Made by a program: the position numbers and the translations under genes. Under the pieces are notes generated by a model, which was not told where the DNA came from, did no database searches, and worked only from the letters and a program-made list of their open reading frames with translations. 6,386 nucleotides of DNA from Rhizobiaceae bacterium (GTDB lineage Bacteria > Pseudomonadota > Alphaproteobacteria > Rhizobiales > Rhizobiaceae): assembly GCA_016793565.1 (NCBI GenBank), contig JAEUMA010000732.1, forward strand, positions 1-6,386, in the 5' to 3' direction. Shown here piece by piece: positions 1 to 5,512 of the stretch. The number at the start of each line of letters is the position of its first letter. Position 1 is the stretch's first letter.

Positions 1-556
1 GGCGCAGGCGGAGGATCGGAAGGACGTACGCAAGGAGCCAACCGCCATGTCTCAGCCCTATCCCGGCGCTTTCGCTGAAAATGCCCGTCGTCGCCTGCGC
101 GGTATGATGCGAGGCGAGGTCGAGCAGGCCGCCGAGGTTACCGAAATCTCCGTGTCGCTTTACGACAAGCTTCGCGAAAGCGCGCTGACGGGGCATGCGG
201 CCTTCTTCCAGACCGTGCTGGCCGACCTGCTGGAGATCGAGTTCCGGCAGGCCCGCAAGATCACCGAGGCCTCCAACTACTCAGCGCTGCTTTCGGCCCT
301 GCGGGCGCTCGACCTCCGCGCCGAAGAGGCCTTCGTGGTGGTGGCGGCAGTCTTCCCGGCCAGCTTCGCGCACCCCGAGGGCATAAGGCTGTTCATCGAG
401 CGCTTCAGGCTGCTCCATCCCGACGCAGCGATCGAGCGCGTGCGCGGCTGGCGTGAGGAATCCCTATCGTCCTCCCTCCGCCGGAGGCCGAGCCCGGAGC
501 CGGTGGTGCATGTTGCCGCCAATCAAGCCTCGCCGCGCGAATTCAAGGCAGGCTAA
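1..556 (+). CDS. DUF2336-like protein, C-terminal part (5' end outside window)
   Basis: The frame is open from base 2 to the TAA at 554-556, so the gene probably starts upstream of the window. An ATG at 47 with AAGGAG at 32-37 (9 bases away) could start a 169-residue protein. However, the 15 codons before it are open, charged and linker-like, and proteins of this type are usually about 350 residues. The visible part is alpha-helical, with an A-L-T-G-H-x-x-F-F-x-x-x-L-A segment, then L-L-S-A-L-R-A-L-D-L and a hydrophobic FVVVAAVFP helix. This resembles the C-terminal helical repeats of DUF2336 proteins, a family of unknown function in Rhizobiales. No catalytic motif, signal peptide or membrane segment is visible. 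The end is acidic, then Arg- and Pro-rich. The gene is convergent with the DUF1491 gene and overlaps it by 14 bases. The family call is by pattern recall and moderately sure; the reading frame is sure. Confidence 0.65.
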   Translation, partial: AQAEDRKDVRKEPTAMSQPYPGAFAENARRRLRGMMRGEVEQAAEVTEISVSLYDKLRESALTGHAAFFQTVLADLLEIEFRQARKITEASNYSALLSALRALDLRAEEAFVVVAAVFPASFAHPEGIRLFIERFRLLHPDAAIERVRGWREESLSSSLRRRPSPEPVVHVAANQASPREFKAG

Positions 557-890
557 GGCCGAGCAATTCTCCGATCGGCGTTTTGGCCGGCTCGATCTCG
601 ACGATCCAGACGTCTGGGTCGAACCGAATTTCGCGGTCGAGCCTTTCCTGGGCTTCCTGGTCGGGCACGCCTTCCATCAACAAGGCAAATAGCCTGTCGT
701 CAGGGCTGTCCGCGGCATAGCTTGTCTGCGGCGCCGGTCCGTAGACGCAGACCGTCTGGAAATCCCTTCTGCTGAGCACGAAGATGCTGCCCGCCTCCGT
801 CGCGCCGCGCTTGACGATGGCGCCAAAGCCGCCGCCGCCGAAGACCCGGCGCAGGAGTGCTGAGACGAACAGGTCGCTGGTCACGCGCAT
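543..890 (-). CDS. DUF1491 family protein
   Basis: A 115-residue protein starting at ATG 890 and ending at TGA 543-545. The start M-R-V-T-S-D-L-F-V-S-A-L-L-R-R, the G-A-T-E-A-G-S-I-F-V segment (about residues 29-38), the V-Y-G-P-A-P-Q motif (49-55) and the D-P-D-V-W-I-V-E-I-E segment (91-100) are the hallmarks of DUF1491. This is a small alphaproteobacterial family of unknown function, and the length matches. There is no signal peptide or membrane helix, so it is probably cytoplasmic. It is the last gene of the kinase/PG-binding operon and starts 9 bases after the PG-binding gene stops. No strong Shine-Dalgarno is seen, so it probably depends on coupled translation. Its stop lies inside the 3' end of the opposing DUF2336-like gene. 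Context links it to the operon, but its role is unknown. Confidence 0.88.
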   Translation of the reverse strand: MRVTSDLFVSALLRRVFGGGGFGAIVKRGATEAGSIFVLSRRDFQTVCVYGPAPQTSYAADSPDDRLFALLMEGVPDQEAQERLDREIRFDPDVWIVEIEPAKTPIGELLGLSLP

Positions 891-899
891 GGCTGGCCG

Positions 900-1709
900 T
901 CAGTTGGTCAGCCCTTCGGACCGCATCTTGGCATAGACCGCTTCGTCCGGCTCGCCCGTCTCAGGTAGTCCGAACAGCGCCTGAAACTCCTTGATGGCCG
1001 CGCGCGTGCGCGCGCCCACCACGCCGTCCATTTCCAGATCCTTGTTGCCAAAGGCGCGAAGGCCAGCCTGGATCTTGACGATCCGAGGATCGAGGCCCCC
1101 TTGCTTTGCCGGCTCCGAGGATTTTGCCTGGCGCGGCGCGGGCTGCGGCACAATGGATCCCGTTTTGGGGCCACTGTCCGGCTGGGTCTTCGTAGAAGCG
1201 GCGGAAGCCGCAATGGCCCGTTCCTCGGCCGTCAGCAGAACCAGAAGCTCTTCGTCGACCTCGCCGTCGACGTTCAGCCCCATCAGCTTCTGATAGTCGG
1301 CGATCGCCCTCCGCGTATTAGGGCCGGCAATTCCGTCTGCCTTGCCGCGGTAGAGATCGAGCAACATCAGCACCTTCTGCACGTGCTCGACCTTTGGATC
1401 GGCCTCGGGCACGAGCGCACCCTCCGGCCGCTCGATCCGGATCGTGGTCGCGGGCTCTTCCACGTTTGGCTGGGGAACCATCGCCGACCCGTAGTCACGG
1501 GTCGGGAACAGCGCTCCCAGATGTGCGTGCGGCTGATACCACAAGGCGTTGGCCGAAACGAAGGACAGGGTCACAGCGAACGCGGTGGACGCACCCACCA
1601 GGCCGGGGTTGCGGGCGATCGCACCGCCAGCGCGCCCCAGAAATTCCTGCAGCGGGCCGCCACCGCCCTGCTCGACAGCGGGCTCAGCCTGCTTTGCGGA
1701 GCGCGCCAT
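900..1709 (-). CDS. Membrane-anchored peptidoglycan-binding protein with two PG_binding_1 domains
   Basis: A 269-residue protein. A cytoplasmic N-terminus (residues 1-33, Gly-rich) is followed by one hydrophobic segment at about 34-57, giving a single-pass inner-membrane protein with a periplasmic C-terminus. Two PG_binding_1-type repeats follow, at about 106-160 and 208-263. They share the pattern D-G-x-x-G-x-x-T-R-x-A-I-x-x-x-Q (A-D-G-I-A-G-P-N-T-R-R-A-I and M-D-G-V-V-G-A-R-T-R-A-A-I) and are separated by an Ala/Ser/Pro/Lys linker (about 165-205). No hydrolase, amidase or L,D-transpeptidase domain is present, so it probably binds the cell wall rather than cutting it. The ATG at 1709 is supported by GGAG (1717-1720 on this strand) at 7 bases. 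The gene overlaps the 3' end of the kinase gene by 26 bases, which points to one transcript and linked function. Its exact partner is not known. Confidence 0.85.
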   Translation of the reverse strand: MARSAKQAEPAVEQGGGGPLQEFLGRAGGAIARNPGLVGASTAFAVTLSFVSANALWYQPHAHLGALFPTRDYGSAMVPQPNVEEPATTIRIERPEGALVPEADPKVEHVQKVLMLLDLYRGKADGIAGPNTRRAIADYQKLMGLNVDGEVDEELLVLLTAEERAIAASAASTKTQPDSGPKTGSIVPQPAPRQAKSSEPAKQGGLDPRIVKIQAGLRAFGNKDLEMDGVVGARTRAAIKEFQALFGLPETGEPDEAVYAKMRSEGLTN

Positions 1710-3522
1710 CGTGCTTCTCCGTGGCCGCGGGCCGCTTCACGGGCAGCCGGGCAGGCATCGTTTCCTCCGGCCGCTCCGCCGGACCGTCGGCGGGCAGACT
1801 GATCGACACGACGGTGCCCTCCCCCGGCGCGCTTTCTATCGACATGGTGCCCTTGTGCAGCCCCACCAGCCCTTTCACGAGCGACAGTCCCAGTCCGGTG
1901 CCTTCAAAGCGCCTCGTATAGTCGTTGTCCACCTGCGTGAAGGGCTGACCGATCCGCTTGAGATCTTCCTCGGAAATGCCGATGCCGGTGTCGCTCACCC
2001 AAAAATGGACGCGGGAACCGACCCGGTTCGCGCCGATCGTCACCTTGCCTTGCGCCGGGGTGAACTTGATCGCATTCGCAACGAGGTTGATCAGCATCTG
2101 CTGGACCGCACGGCGGTCGGCATGAACCAAGCCGACCGAGGCCGAGACCTGATCCTCCAGGCATATTCCCTTGTCTGCGGCCTGGAGCCCCAGCATCGAG
2201 CGGCACATTCCCACCGCTTCGGAGAAGGCGAACGGCTCCGGTGTGATGCGATAGGTTCCGGACTCGATCTTGGAAACGTCGAGGATGGCGTTCACGACCG
2301 ACAGCAAGTGATGGCCCGACTCGAGGATCAGGCCAACATACTCCTTTTGGCGGGGATCCTGGAAGCCGCCGAACATCTCGTGCATGAGCATGTCCGAGAA
2401 GCCAATGATGGCGTTGAGAGGCGTGCGTAACTCATGGCTCACTGCGCCCAGGAAGCGCGCCTTGGCCACGTCGATACTATCGGCTGCGTCGACGGCGGCT
2501 TTAAGCTTGCCGCGCAGTGCAGCGAGTTCGTCGTTGGATCGCGCCAGCGCGACGATCCCTGCATCACTGTCGCGATAGCACTCGAAGGACAGCGCCTGGT
2601 ACTTGCCCTCGTTGCCACCCTGTGGGCATCTCGGCAGCCGCACGCGCAGTTCGACCGTGCGCAAGTCGGCACCTTCGCCAAGATCCGACAGGGCGCATAG
2701 AAAGGCCACGCGATCCGCCACATGGATGCGGTCAAAAAGGCCGCTGCCGAGCAGAAGTTCCGGCGCAAGGCCCATCAGCCTACGCGCCTTGGCGGAAGCG
2801 TCCGTAACCTCGCCGGCCGAATTCATACGGAAAATCACCGCTTCCAGCAGATCCTCCAGTTGACTGCCGGCCGGAGCCTGCTCGGTCTCGACAGTGTTGC
2901 CAAGGACGAGCCGCGCCCTTGCGGCAATCGTCACCGAATACGCCAACGGCAACAGCCAGTGCCAGGCCGCGGGCTGCGCGGCCGCCGGCACGGCGCCGTC
3001 GAAAGCCAGCGCGATCGGAACGGCAGAAAGCGCGGCCGCGCCGCCCGTCCACAAGGAAGCAGTCGAGCGGCGAACCCACCACGACTCCAGCGGCAGCACG
3101 ACCAGGAGGAGCGCAATCGGCGAAGCGAGGCCGCCCGCCACCGCGACGAGAAAGCCGAGCAAAATCGCGGAGAGCCCCAGCGCCACCGGAGCCGCGAGGC
3201 GGTCCTTGCCGGTCGCCGCGACCGCCAGGGTGACGAGCCAGGCCGCGCCCAGCGCCGTCCAGATGGCCCCGACCGTGCCCGATCCTCCGAGCAGCGGCGG
3301 CAGCAGGATCGCATATGCACTGGCGATCAACAGCGAGCCGGTAAGAAGCACGGCGAAAAGGCGCGACTGGCGCGCCCGGTCAGCCGCCTCCGCGACGCTT
3401 GGATTGACCAGGCGCAGGCAGCCAAGCGCCAGATATCCGGCAGAACTCTGCTCGCTGGAAACCGCGATTGTCACTCTTACGCACTCACACCGCCCCGTCA
3501 GGGGTCTGCTTTTGTGTTTCAT
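1684..3522 (-). CDS. divJ: Sensor histidine kinase, DivJ-type (six TM helices, PAS, HisKA, HATPase_c)
   Basis: A 612-residue sensor kinase. About six hydrophobic segments fill residues 55-205. A PAS-like region follows (about 222-330), then a short coil (332-355). The HisKA domain has the phospho-acceptor motif V-S-H-E-L-R-T-P with His363. HATPase_c shows the N box (NLVANAIKF, 479-487), G1 (DTGIG, 511-515), F box (PFTQ) and G2 (GTGLGLS, 541-547), so the core looks active. The run V-D-N-D-Y-T-R-R-F-E-G-T-G-L-G-L-S-L-V-K-G-L is typical of alphaproteobacterial cell-cycle kinases of the DivJ/PleC/PdhS class. A membrane-filled N-terminus without a large periplasmic loop fits DivJ, the DivK kinase of the CtrA pathway. 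The tail after residue 577 is Pro/Arg/Lys-rich. An in-frame TGA directly precedes ATG 3522. The first 16 residues look atypical, so GTG at 3474 is a fair alternative start. No response regulator is adjacent. Kinase certain; divJ orthology inferred. Confidence 0.85.
   Translation of the reverse strand: MKHKSRPLTGRCECVRVTIAVSSEQSSAGYLALGCLRLVNPSVAEAADRARQSRLFAVLLTGSLLIASAYAILLPPLLGGSGTVGAIWTALGAAWLVTLAVAATGKDRLAAPVALGLSAILLGFLVAVAGGLASPIALLLVVLPLESWWVRRSTASLWTGGAAALSAVPIALAFDGAVPAAAQPAAWHWLLPLAYSVTIAARARLVLGNTVETEQAPAGSQLEDLLEAVIFRMNSAGEVTDASAKARRLMGLAPELLLGSGLFDRIHVADRVAFLCALSDLGEGADLRTVELRVRLPRCPQGGNEGKYQALSFECYRDSDAGIVALARSNDELAALRGKLKAAVDAADSIDVAKARFLGAVSHELRTPLNAIIGFSDMLMHEMFGGFQDPRQKEYVGLILESGHHLLSVVNAILDVSKIESGTYRITPEPFAFSEAVGMCRSMLGLQAADKGICLEDQVSASVGLVHADRRAVQQMLINLVANAIKFTPAQGKVTIGANRVGSRVHFWVSDTGIGISEEDLKRIGQPFTQVDNDYTRRFEGTGLGLSLVKGLVGLHKGTMSIESAPGEGTVVSISLPADGPAERPEETMPARLPVKRPAATEKHDGALRKAG
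1717..1720 (-). promoter_or_regulatory. Shine-Dalgarno GGAG of the PG-binding protein gene
   Basis: GGAG on the minus strand lies 7 bases before the ATG at 1709, inside the kinase coding sequence. It supports this start and re-initiation or coupled translation within the 26-base overlap. Confidence 0.6.
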
Positions 3523-3927
3523 TCAAAGTCGCATCGAGCGTTTAAGGAATGGATAAGGCCACCGCCCTGCACGCACCACGCCAGGTTGAATATCGGCAGC
3601 GCGAAGCCGCCCTCCAGTGGCAGTCGCGCTTCATGGTAAATGGGGGGTTAGCCGGGCTGCCCAGCAAAGATGCGACGCCAAGGCTCAGCAATGAGTGACG
3701 GTATAAAATTTTCTGCATGTTTTTCAGATACTTATATGGTTACCGAAATGTTGAAGAAGCCACTCGTTCTTGAATCGAATTCGTGTCGAAAGCGGCAGAT
3801 CAGACGATCGACGGATTTCGCTAAAATTTGAGCTTTCCGCGCAATCGGCCTTTTGCGGCGGTGCTGCATTATCGTCTTCAGAAGACGGCCACCTCAGGGG
3901 CTCCGTCGCCGCATTTGGGATACTGCC
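3523..3927. other. Divergent intergenic region between the kinase operon and the DUF5330-sufE side
   Basis: I see no convincing gene here. The part at about 3700-3840 is clearly AT-richer than its surroundings (TATAAAAT at 3702-3709, TTATAT at 3732-3737, TAAAAT at 3822-3827) and is the likely place for the outward promoters. None of these has a good -35 partner at 16-18 bases, so no promoter is called. A degenerate CtrA-like motif (3637-3651, minus) lies about 115-130 bases before the kinase start. A 15-base dyad lies at 3873-3887. Short ORFs in the region, including a 30-codon one from 3634 to 3542 on the minus strand, lack a Shine-Dalgarno and any family likeness. Confidence 0.55.
3873..3887. 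repeat. Perfect inverted repeat, 7-base arms around one base
   Basis: CGTCTTC-A-GAAGACG lies 41 bases before the GTG start of the DUF5330 gene. A one-base centre is the shape expected of a dimeric regulator's operator. As RNA it could form only a 6-bp stem with a three-base loop and no T run, so a terminator is unlikely. The pattern is seen directly; function is unknown. Confidence 0.4.
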
Positions 3928-4248
3928 GTGGGCTTTCTCATCCGCATGACGTTTTGGTTCTCGCTGGTGCTTCTGCTTTTGCCTCTGAATACGGGCGCGC
4001 AGAACGGCGAGGCTCCCGTCGCTCCATTGCAGGCGCTACTTGCGGCCCGCGCAGCCGTCAGCGACATCGCGGGAATTTGCGAACGCCAGCCCGACGTATG
4101 CGAGACGGGCGCCTCGGCGTTCCATACCATCGCCGGGCGCGCCCGCGAGGGAACGCGCATGGTTCTGCGCTATGTCGACGAAGACGACACGCCGCAGGTA
4201 GCCGACACGCAGACGCTGACCGGCAGCGTTCCGGCTGCCGCGGAGTAG
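3928..4248 (+). CDS. DUF5330 family small exported or membrane protein
   Basis: I choose GTG at 3928, giving 106 residues that begin M-G-F-L-I-R-M-T-F-W-F-S-L-V. This matches the usual start of DUF5330 proteins, and GGGA at 3917-3920 lies 7 bases before it. The frame is open further upstream to an ATG at 3853, but that extension is Arg-rich and unlike the family. An in-frame ATG at 3946 is also possible. Residues 4-20 are a hydrophobic signal or anchor sequence, with possible cleavage near A24. The mature part carries A-V-S-D-I-A-G-I-C-E-R-Q-P-D-V-C-E-T-G, with Cys51 and Cys58 conserved in type and able to form a disulphide in the periplasm. The end is Thr/Asp-rich. The family is small, of unknown function, and found in Rhizobiales. 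The gene sits 49 bases before sufE, which has its own promoter, so a shared role should not be assumed. Confidence 0.82.
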   Translation: MGFLIRMTFWFSLVLLLLPLNTGAQNGEAPVAPLQALLAARAAVSDIAGICERQPDVCETGASAFHTIAGRAREGTRMVLRYVDEDDTPQVADTQTLTGSVPAAAE

Positions 4249-4257
4249 TCAGCTCAT

Positions 4258-4287
4258 TTTGACCTGGAGCCGCGCGCGGACTATATC
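4258..4287 (+). promoter_or_regulatory. Sigma-70 promoter of sufE
   Basis: TTTGAC (4258-4263), 17 bases, then CTATAT (4281-4286). This differs from the rhizobial housekeeping consensus CTTGAC-N17-CTATAT at one position. Read the E. coli way it is TTGACC-N17-TATATC. Transcription would begin near 4293-4295, only a few bases before the ATG at 4298. Confidence 0.65.
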
Positions 4288-4297
4288 CGGCTGCGTC

Positions 4298-4723
4298 ATG
4301 GCTTCCTTCGACAGCATTCGCGACGACTTTTCGCTCCTAGACGAGTGGGAGGATCGATATCGCTACGTCATCGACCTAGGCGAAGCGATGCCGCCTTTCC
4401 CCGAGGAGGCGCGGAACGACGCGCACAAGGTTCCCGGCTGCGTCAGCCAGGTCTGGCTGCTCAGCCAGCGTGGCGAAGGGCCCGATCCGGTCATCGGCTT
4501 TCGCGGCGATTCGGACGCCCATATCGTACGCGGCCTGGTCGCCATCATGATCGCGTTGTTCTCCGGCAAGCGCGCGAGCCAGATCGGGACGATCGACGCT
4601 GAGGCGGCGCTGCGCGGGCTCGGGCTGGTCGAGCACCTTTCGCCGCAGCGCGCCAACGGCGTGCGCTCAATGATCGCGCGTATGAAGCGCGAAGCCGCAG
4701 CGGCCCTCGAACAGTCCGCCTGA
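4298..4723 (+). CDS. sufE: SufE family cysteine desulfurase sulfur acceptor
   Basis: A 141-residue protein matching the length and layout of SufE. SufE takes persulfide sulfur from the cysteine desulfurase SufS, stimulates it, and passes the sulfur to the SufBCD scaffold for Fe-S cluster assembly in the cytoplasm. Visible features are the N-terminal W-E-D-R-Y-R-Y-V-I-D-L-G segment (17-28), the P-P-F-P-E-E stretch, and the active-site loop K-V-P-G-C-V-S-Q-V-W with acceptor Cys48. Further on are G-L-V-A-I-M-I-A-L-F-S-G-K and the C-terminal L-S-P-Q-R-A-N-G-V-R-S-M motif, all standard for the family. An upstream TTG at 4259 would add 13 residues unlike SufE and would lie inside the promoter, so ATG 4298 is preferred. 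There is no Shine-Dalgarno at a useful distance; the mRNA may be almost leaderless. No sufS or sufBCD genes are nearby, as is common for sufE in this group. Confidence 0.93.
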   Translation: MASFDSIRDDFSLLDEWEDRYRYVIDLGEAMPPFPEEARNDAHKVPGCVSQVWLLSQRGEGPDPVIGFRGDSDAHIVRGLVAIMIALFSGKRASQIGTIDAEAALRGLGLVEHLSPQRANGVRSMIARMKREAAAALEQSA

Positions 4724-4729
4724 GCTCAG
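4720..4729. repeat. 10-base palindrome holding both convergent stop codons
   Basis: CTGAGCTCAG contains the TGA of sufE (4721-4723, +) and the TGA of the DUF6456 gene (4728-4726, -). There is no T run on either side, so it does not look like an intrinsic terminator. Confidence 0.45.
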
Positions 4730-5511
4730 CCCAGGGCGGGTCGATAGTCGTCCGCTCCCCAATGCAGCATCCGGGCCGGCGGCTTCGCGCCGGCGGCCGG
4801 ATCGTAGTGCCGCGCGAGCGCCCGCAGTGCCGCCTTCAGCACGACCTTGGCTGACCGGGCCGGCCAACCGCGCTCCGTCTCCACGACCTCCAGCCCCTTC
4901 AGGAAGCAGCAGACGTCCACCAGCACGCCCGACAGTTCCGGCCCCACATCCTCCAGCGCCCGCTCGACGCGCAGCCGTGCCGAGAGCGCCGCGTCCGTGA
5001 GGTCCGCAACTCCGCCGCGTCCGCCGCCACGGCGACCGCTGGCTACGCTGGCCACCCAGTTTGCGCCAAGCCGCGGCATGATCTGGCCACGCGTGTAGTC
5101 CGCGCGAAGCCGCTCGCCTGCTGCGAACTCACATGCGTCGATGAAGGGTTTGCCGTCGCGCACACGCCGCCGCGCGAGCAGCGTTAGCGGCGACTCGGCC
5201 GCATTGAATTGCACCTCCTGCGCCACGCCGTCGACCGTGATCGACGCCGTCTCGATTTCCCGACCCGGTCCCGGCCGGGCGGCTGCTTGCGCCGGGTCCG
5301 ACCGCGCCATCACCTTGCCGTTTTCGCGGCGGACCAGCCCGTCGGCACAAAGTGACCGCAGCGTTTCCAGCCGGCAGCCGATCGTGCCGCGTCCGCTGCT
5401 GTCAAGAAGCACGGTCCCTCTGCCACCAGCCGAGACGGCCAGGCTCGCTTCTCCTCCGGCAAGGAACGCCAGGATGCGCGCACGTTCGCGCCCGATATCC
5501 TCGCCCGGCAT
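4726..5511 (-). CDS. DUF6456 domain protein, probable DNA-linked partner of the DnaA-like protein
   Basis: A 261-residue soluble protein. Residues 8-70 look like a small winged-helix region (I-L-A-F-L-A-G-G near 13-20, then T-I-G-C-R-L-E-T-L-R-S-L-C-A-D-G-L-V near 43-60); this is inference. The DUF6456 domain fills about 107-236. Its hallmarks are S-P-L-T-L-L-A-R-R-R, F-I-D-A-C-E-F-A-A-G-E-R-L-R-A-D-Y-T-R-G-Q, M-P-R-L-G-A-N-W, G-P-E-L-S-G-V-L-V-D-V-C-C-F-L-K-G-L-E and R-G-W-P-A-R-S-A-K-V-V-L. A Gly/Arg-rich loop (158-168) interrupts the domain. Paired cysteines (201-202) are part of the family core. The function is unknown to me. The ATG at 5511 comes one base after the TGA of the DnaA-like gene (TGAGATG), so translation is coupled. 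Its stop is two bases from the sufE stop on the other strand. Confidence 0.85.
   Translation of the reverse strand: MPGEDIGRERARILAFLAGGEASLAVSAGGRGTVLLDSSGRGTIGCRLETLRSLCADGLVRRENGKVMARSDPAQAAARPGPGREIETASITVDGVAQEVQFNAAESPLTLLARRRVRDGKPFIDACEFAAGERLRADYTRGQIMPRLGANWVASVASGRRGGGRGGVADLTDAALSARLRVERALEDVGPELSGVLVDVCCFLKGLEVVETERGWPARSAKVVLKAALRALARHYDPAAGAKPPARMLHWGADDYRPALG
4771..4800. repeat. GC-rich hairpin inside the 3' end of the DUF6456 gene
   Basis: GCCGGCG (4775-4781), a six-base loop, and CGCCGGC (4788-4794) form a 7-bp stem. Outer CCGG arms (4771-4774 and 4797-4800) add 4 bp across a two-base bulge. It lies in coding sequence for Pro/Ala/Gly-rich residues, about 50-80 bases beyond the sufE stop. 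It could slow polymerase from sufE, but no T run follows. Confidence 0.35.
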
Positions 5512-5512
5512 C

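Noticed and set aside
558..584. Possible intrinsic terminator after the DUF2336-like gene (GCCGA, 12-base loop, TCGGC, then four T)
   Set aside because: The stem has only 5 bp, the loop is long and the T run short. It also lies in DUF1491 coding sequence.
999..1015. Alternating CG/TG run with Z-DNA potential
   Set aside because: It is explained by codons for Gly-Ala-Arg-Thr-Arg in the PG-binding repeat of a GC-rich gene.
1549..2430. Plus-strand open frame of 293 codons opposite the kinase and PG-binding genes
   Set aside because: The composition is that of an antisense frame, it has no ribosome site, and both genes on the other strand have strong domain evidence.
3548..3556. TTATCCATT on the minus strand as a DnaA box before the kinase gene
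   Set aside because: The last two bases do not fit TTATCCACA and no second box is nearby.
3542..3634. 30-codon minus-strand ORF before the kinase gene, possible leader peptide
   Set aside because: It has no Shine-Dalgarno and no regulatory codon run. It is Arg/Cys/Trp-rich by composition only.
2722..3639. Long plus-strand open frame opposite the kinase gene
   Set aside because: It lies antisense to a clear histidine kinase and its translation is Arg/Gln-rich and without family likeness, the usual shadow of a GC-rich gene.
3853..4248. ATG 3853 start for the DUF5330 protein
   Set aside because: The added 25 residues are Arg-rich, disrupt the expected signal-sequence start, and the inverted repeat lies within them. 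GTG 3928 has a GGGA site and the family-like start.
4259..4723. TTG start for sufE adding 13 residues
   Set aside because: The extension is unlike SufE N-termini, and the TTG is part of the predicted -35 element.
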